DNA from: Clostridia bacterium
GTDB taxonomy: Bacteria; Bacillota; Clostridia; Oscillospirales; CAG-272
DNA length: 8,260 bases
Assembly: GCA_017411935.1 (NCBI GenBank)
Contig: JAFQPC010000138.1
Span: 1-8,260 of the forward strand
Reading direction: 5' to 3'
Shown: positions 5,661 to 8,260 of the stretch, piece by piece
Layout: every line of letters begins with the position of its first letter
How positions within the stretch are numbered: the first letter of the stretch is position 1
Translations under genes and position numbers: made by a program
The notes under the pieces: generated by a model
Database searches by the model: none
What the model was told of the DNA's origin: nothing
The model's input: the letters and a program-made list of their open reading frames with translations, nothing else

Positions 5661-6536
5661 TCAGGTCAACAGCTTTTGCAAAAGCTCAAGCTTATCAATC
5701 GAATATTCATAAGCTCCCTTGAAATCCTGCGTTTCACGGCAGCAAATCTCAAGATCGCAAAAGACAAAATACAGCATCGGCTCGGGAAAGGAAAATTCGT
5801 CGCGTAAAATCTCGTGTAAGTGTTCGTATGCCTGCCCGTAATTTCCCTCGCGCATACAAGTTTTAGCATCCAGATGCAAGGTATATGCGCTTTTCTGCGT
5901 CTCCGATTGCATCCATTCTCCCGCGTCGCCTTTCTCCTCAAACGATTCAAAAGAAAGCACGTAGCGGCAAAATTCATTCACCAAGGCAGGATAAACATTC
6001 ACCGATTCCTCATCAATCATATTGGAAGAAAGCGTTGCGGAGATCTGTCTCATATATCGGAAATAAAGTCCCACCTCTGCGACGAGATGATCGGTACGGT
6101 ACAGTGTTTTTTCACAGCATTCGATCGTCTGATCCAAAAACTCACAAGCACCGCGAAGATTTCCCCGAAAGAATTCTTCTTTGGCGATGGCAAGATTACA
6201 TTCCGAAAGGATCAATTGAATTTCATCGTCCTCCACACTGTCCGATTTCAGGCAAATATCACGGCAGATTCGGTAATCCTCGTTCATCAAAGCTTTTTTG
6301 ATACCTACGATCTCACTGTGCTTAAAATAGATCTGCTCGTCCCCTTCCTCTGCCAAAAGGAATCCGGGAGAAACATTCAGCCTGCCCGCAATATAGCAGA
6401 TCGTTTCGAGCGAAGGATTTGCCGAACCGTTCTCAATGCGGCTGAGCATATTTCTCGTGATCTCATTTCCCACAAGCTCCGATTGCGTCATAAGCTTTGC
6501 CGTGCGAAGTTTTTTGATCTTTTCACCAATATTCAT
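5661..6536 (-). CDS. XRE-family transcriptional regulator with helical-repeat C-terminal domain
   Basis: 291 aa from ATG at 6536, preceded by AGGAG with a 10-nt gap; an in-frame TTG at 6545 is too close to the Shine-Dalgarno. Residues 3-61 are a Cro/C1-type helix-turn-helix: IGEKIKKLRTAKLMTQSELV with SRIENGSANPSLETI. The remaining 230 residues are helical, rich in Cys, Glu and Leu, with TPR-like pairs (for example NLAIAKEEFFRGNLRGACEF and REGNYGQAYEHLHEILRDE). This resembles Rgg/PlcR/SinR-related regulators in which the repeats sense a ligand or peptide. It is co-transcribed with the cyclase gene. It probably binds the divergent promoter region just upstream and may regulate its own operon; that target is inferred. 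Confidence 0.87.
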   Translation of the reverse strand: MNIGEKIKKLRTAKLMTQSELVGNEITRNMLSRIENGSANPSLETICYIAGRLNVSPGFLLAEEGDEQIYFKHSEIVGIKKALMNEDYRICRDICLKSDSVEDDEIQLILSECNLAIAKEEFFRGNLRGACEFLDQTIECCEKTLYRTDHLVAEVGLYFRYMRQISATLSSNMIDEESVNVYPALVNEFCRYVLSFESFEEKGDAGEWMQSETQKSAYTLHLDAKTCMREGNYGQAYEHLHEILRDEFSFPEPMLYFVFCDLEICCRETQDFKGAYEYSIDKLELLQKLLT

Positions 6537-6575
6537 AAAAAACAAACTCCTATTGTTTCTTCATACGTTCGATTC

Positions 6576-6604
6576 ATTGTACCATATTTCAACTGAAAAA
6601 TCAA
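6576..6604 (-). promoter_or_regulatory. Sigma-A promoter for the XRE-cyclase operon
   Basis: On the minus strand TTGATT (6604-6599) and TACAAT (6581-6576) are separated by 17 bp, with TATGG directly before the -10. The start codon at 6536 lies about 40 nt downstream. Confidence 0.78.
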
Positions 6605-6621
6605 GAGATTTTATTCAAAAG

Positions 6622-6648
6622 GTAAATAAAATTTACTTTTCGCGAAAA
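6622..6648. promoter_or_regulatory. Two adjacent dyads in the divergent promoter region (candidate operators)
   Basis: GTAAAT (6622-6627) and ATTTAC (6631-6636) form an inverted repeat around AAA. Immediately next to it, TTTTCGCGAAAA (6637-6648) is a perfect 12-nt palindrome. They cover the -35 and spacer of the forward promoter and lie just upstream of the reverse promoter, so one repressor could control both directions. The binding protein is unknown; the adjacent XRE regulator is a candidate. Confidence 0.5.
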
Positions 6649-6659
6649 TACTATATTAT
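6632..6659 (+). promoter_or_regulatory. Probable promoter of the RNR activase gene
   Basis: TTTACT (6632-6637) and TATTAT (6654-6659) with 16 bp spacing fit a sigma-A promoter of moderate strength. TATACT (6657-6662) is an alternative -10. The start codon at 6676 is close, so the leader would be very short. Confidence 0.55.
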
Positions 6660-6675
6660 ACTTAAAGGAAGAATT

Positions 6676-7374
6676 ATGATCATCAAAGGATTACAAAAAA
6701 TCACGCTGTTGGATTTCCCGGGCAAGGTTGCCTGCACCGTTTTCACGGCAGGCTGTAACTTCCGTTGCCCATTCTGCCACAATGCGTCTCTCGTCACACG
6801 TACCGAAACGGCAAAAACGATTTCCGAAGAGGAGATTTTTTCCTATCTCACTCATCGCCGCGGAATTCTTGACGGCGTGGGAATTACGGGGGGAGAACCT
6901 CTTTTACAAAAAGACATTTCCGAATTTTGCCGTAAGATTCACGACCTCGGACTGCTCGTCAAGCTCGACACCAACGGATCCTTCCCCGACCGTCTACGCG
7001 ATCTGATCGACCAAAAGCTCGTAGATTATGTTGCTATGGATATTAAAAACTGCAAAGAAGCCTATGCAGAAACCTGCGGTCTTCACGATATGTCCGAAGA
7101 GCTTCAAAAAATCGAAGAAAGCATTCGCCTGATTATGAGTTCGGGCATTCCTTATGAATTTCGCACCACTGTCGTGCGGGAGCTTCACTCCAAGGAACGC
7201 ATCGCTCAGCTCGCCAAAGAAATTGCGGGCGCGGAACGATTCTTTCTACAAACATTTACCGACTCGGGAGACCTGATCGGAGAAGGACTTTCGGCTTATT
7301 CCGCAGAGGAAATGGAAGAAATTCTTTCTCTTGTCAAGCCTTATCTTCCCTCGGCGGAGCTCCGTGGAATCTGA
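6676..7374 (+). CDS. nrdG: Anaerobic ribonucleoside-triphosphate reductase activating protein (radical SAM)
   Basis: 232 aa; the ATG at 6676 has AAGGAAG (6665-6671) just upstream and begins the conserved IIKGLQKITLLDFPGKVAC. Upstream in-frame ATGs as far as 6436 lie in the divergent gene and are rejected. CNFRCPFC (residues 27-34) is the radical SAM CxxxCxxC motif that binds a [4Fe-4S] cluster and S-adenosylmethionine. GITGGEPLLQ is the SAM-binding GGE motif, and KLDTNGS is also typical. The length and the N-terminal LLDFPGK pattern match the TIGR02495 (NrdG2) type rather than the shorter E. coli type. The enzyme makes the glycyl radical on NrdD under anaerobic conditions. Finding nrdD immediately downstream supports this. 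Confidence 0.92.
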   Translation: MIIKGLQKITLLDFPGKVACTVFTAGCNFRCPFCHNASLVTRTETAKTISEEEIFSYLTHRRGILDGVGITGGEPLLQKDISEFCRKIHDLGLLVKLDTNGSFPDRLRDLIDQKLVDYVAMDIKNCKEAYAETCGLHDMSEELQKIEESIRLIMSSGIPYEFRTTVVRELHSKERIAQLAKEIAGAERFFLQTFTDSGDLIGEGLSAYSAEEMEEILSLVKPYLPSAELRGI

Positions 7375-7384
7375 TCCCATATCT

Positions 7385-7404
7385 TGTGTCAAAAAACACA
7401 GTTT
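7385..7404 (+). other. Weak hairpin after the activase gene
   Basis: TGTGT (7385-7389) and ACACA (7396-7400) can form a 5-bp stem with a 6-nt loop, followed by GTTT. It is too weak to call a terminator, so read-through from the activase gene into nrdD is likely. Confidence 0.3.
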
Positions 7405-7453
7405 ATACAATATATTGTGATAATCTCCAATTCCAACCCCAATATATTGTAGG
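7405..7453. promoter_or_regulatory. Tandem NrdR boxes upstream of nrdD
   Basis: Two copies of CAATATATTG lie at 7408-7417 and 7440-7449. The first extends to the palindrome ACAATATATTGT (7407-7418). Both match the AT-rich core of the NrdR box (consensus near ACACWATATATWGTGT). The offset is 32 bp, about three helical turns, the usual arrangement for the ATP/dATP-sensing repressor NrdR. They lie directly upstream of the nrdD -35. A degenerate third copy (CTATATATGT, 7490-7499) overlaps the -10 but is uncertain. Confidence 0.85.
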
Positions 7454-7462
7454 AACTCACAA

Positions 7463-7491
7463 TTGACTTTTTCTCCGAGATGCATTATACT
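7463..7491 (+). promoter_or_regulatory. Sigma-A promoter of nrdD
   Basis: TTGACT (7463-7468) and TATACT (7486-7491) are separated by 17 bp. The start codon lies 44 nt after the -10. Confidence 0.85.
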
Positions 7492-7535
7492 ATATATGTC
7501 AAATTAAAAATAAGAATGTCAAAAAGGAGAAAATC

Positions 7536-8260
7536 ATGTATCAGGTCTTAAAAAGAGACGGCAAGGTTGCCGAGTTTGATCTTCAAAAGATCAGCGACGC
7601 GATCAAGCTCGCCTTCGAAGCACAGGAAAAGCAGTTTCATCCCGCAGTCATTGACCTTCTCGTACTGAAGGTTACCGCAGATTTTGAACCCAAGGTCAAG
7701 GAAGGACTTATCGCCGTAGAGGATATTCAGGACAGCGTCGAGGCAGTTCTGGTTCAAGCAGGCTACGCTGATGTAGCCAAGGCTTACATTCTCTACCGTA
7801 AACAGAGAGAAAAGCTCCGTAATATGAAGTCCACCATTCTGGACTATAAGGACATCGTTGACAGCTACGTCAAGAACATTGACTGGCGTGTCAAGGAAAA
7901 CTCCACCGTTACCTACTCGGTCGGCGGTCTGATCCTGAGCAACTCGGGGGCGATCACCGCAAACTACTGGCTCTCCGAAATTTACGACGACGAGATTGCC
8001 AATGCACACAGAAACGCAGATATTCACCTGCACGACCTCTCGATGCTGACGGGTTACTGCGCAGGTTGGTCGCTCAAGCAGCTCATTCAGGAAGGTCTTG
8101 GCGGTGTTACGGGTAAAATCACCTCTGCTCCCGCAAGCCACCTTGCTACCCTCTGTAACCAGATGGTCAACTTCCTCGGCATTATGCAGAACGAGTGGGC
8201 AGGCGCTCAGGCGTTCTCCTCGTTCGACACTTATCTTGCACCTTTTGTTAAGGTGGACAA
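7536..8260 (+). CDS. nrdD: Anaerobic (class III) ribonucleoside-triphosphate reductase, N-terminal part
   Basis: Open from ATG at 7536 (AAGGAG at 7524-7529, 6 nt gap) to the window edge: 241 codons of a protein usually about 700 aa. Residues 1-92 form an ATP-cone allosteric domain (KRDGKVAEFDLQKISDAI, and AYILYRKQRE at its end). The catalytic domain follows with YSVGGLILSNSGAITANYW (127-145), NADIHLHDL (160-168) and GYCAGWSL (173-180). Cys175 lies where the family has its substrate-reducing cysteine, but this is by eye. The glycyl-radical site would be near the missing C-terminus. The enzyme reduces NTPs to dNTPs without oxygen and is activated by the upstream radical SAM protein. It has its own NrdR-controlled promoter. 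Many of its codons end in C, unlike the AT-rich neighbours, which fits a highly expressed gene. Confidence 0.95.
   Translation, partial: MYQVLKRDGKVAEFDLQKISDAIKLAFEAQEKQFHPAVIDLLVLKVTADFEPKVKEGLIAVEDIQDSVEAVLVQAGYADVAKAYILYRKQREKLRNMKSTILDYKDIVDSYVKNIDWRVKENSTVTYSVGGLILSNSGAITANYWLSEIYDDEIANAHRNADIHLHDLSMLTGYCAGWSLKQLIQEGLGGVTGKITSAPASHLATLCNQMVNFLGIMQNEWAGAQAFSSFDTYLAPFVKVD

Noticed and set aside
5820..6596. A 258-codon plus-strand open frame opposite the XRE gene
   Set aside because: The minus strand carries a clear helix-turn-helix protein with promoter and RBS; the plus-strand frame has neither.
6436..6675. An 80-residue N-terminal extension of the RNR activase from an upstream ATG
   Set aside because: The extension would run through the divergent promoters and into the XRE coding region, and the family begins at the IIKGLQKITLLDFPGK segment, preceded by a good RBS.
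7548..8141. A 197-codon minus-strand open frame opposite nrdD
   Set aside because: The plus strand encodes unmistakable NrdD motifs over the whole stretch; this is a codon-bias shadow.
1..8260. Mobile elements, CRISPR arrays, tRNA or rRNA genes
   Set aside because: I saw no transposase or integrase motifs, regularly spaced repeats, CCA-ended cloverleaf or rRNA signature on either strand.

Overview
The window looks like a chromosomal segment of an anaerobic, low-to-moderate GC Bacillota (class Clostridia, probably a gut-type lineage). The grounds are strong AGGAG-type ribosome binding sites, consensus sigma-A promoters, U-tract hairpin terminators, Clostridia-typical families (stand-alone TSCPD protein, CNNM/CBS transporter, cyclase-family protein) and a class III (strictly anaerobic) ribonucleotide reductase. 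I see no insertion sequence, prophage, CRISPR array, tRNA or rRNA.

Left part (1-1509, + strand): a three-gene operon with the 3' end of glutamine-dependent NAD+ synthetase (nadE), a 292-aa protein that reads like a stripped-down prephenate dehydratase plus ACT domain, and an 84-aa TSCPD protein, closed by a terminator. From 1533 a near-consensus promoter drives a leader of about 300 nt with two intrinsic-terminator-like hairpins, mutually exclusive pairings and a possible 29-codon leader ORF. It precedes a CNNM/CBS/CorC-type membrane protein (1876-3216), so the leader looks like an attenuator or riboregulator of ion-transport expression.

Middle (3219-5130): a 16-bp terminator separates the transporter from a convergent gene for an M14 carboxypeptidase-fold protein that has lost most of its zinc and catalytic residues. 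Divergent from it is an unrecognised multi-pass membrane protein. Its last codons lie in a 30-nt perfect palindrome that also encodes the last codons of the convergent cyclase-family gene, so both proteins end in LDDVN.

Right part (5112-8260): a two-gene minus-strand operon (XRE regulator with a helical-repeat C-terminus, then a cyclase-family hydrolase) is divergent from the anaerobic RNR activase gene (nrdG type) across a promoter region with two adjacent dyads. The activase is followed by nrdD (5' part only), which has its own promoter preceded by two NrdR-box-like palindromes 32 bp apart, as expected for NrdR control of dNTP synthesis.

The most notable items are the transporter leader, the inactivated-looking M14 protein, the one-lobed prephenate-dehydratase-like ACT protein and the shared-palindrome gene end.
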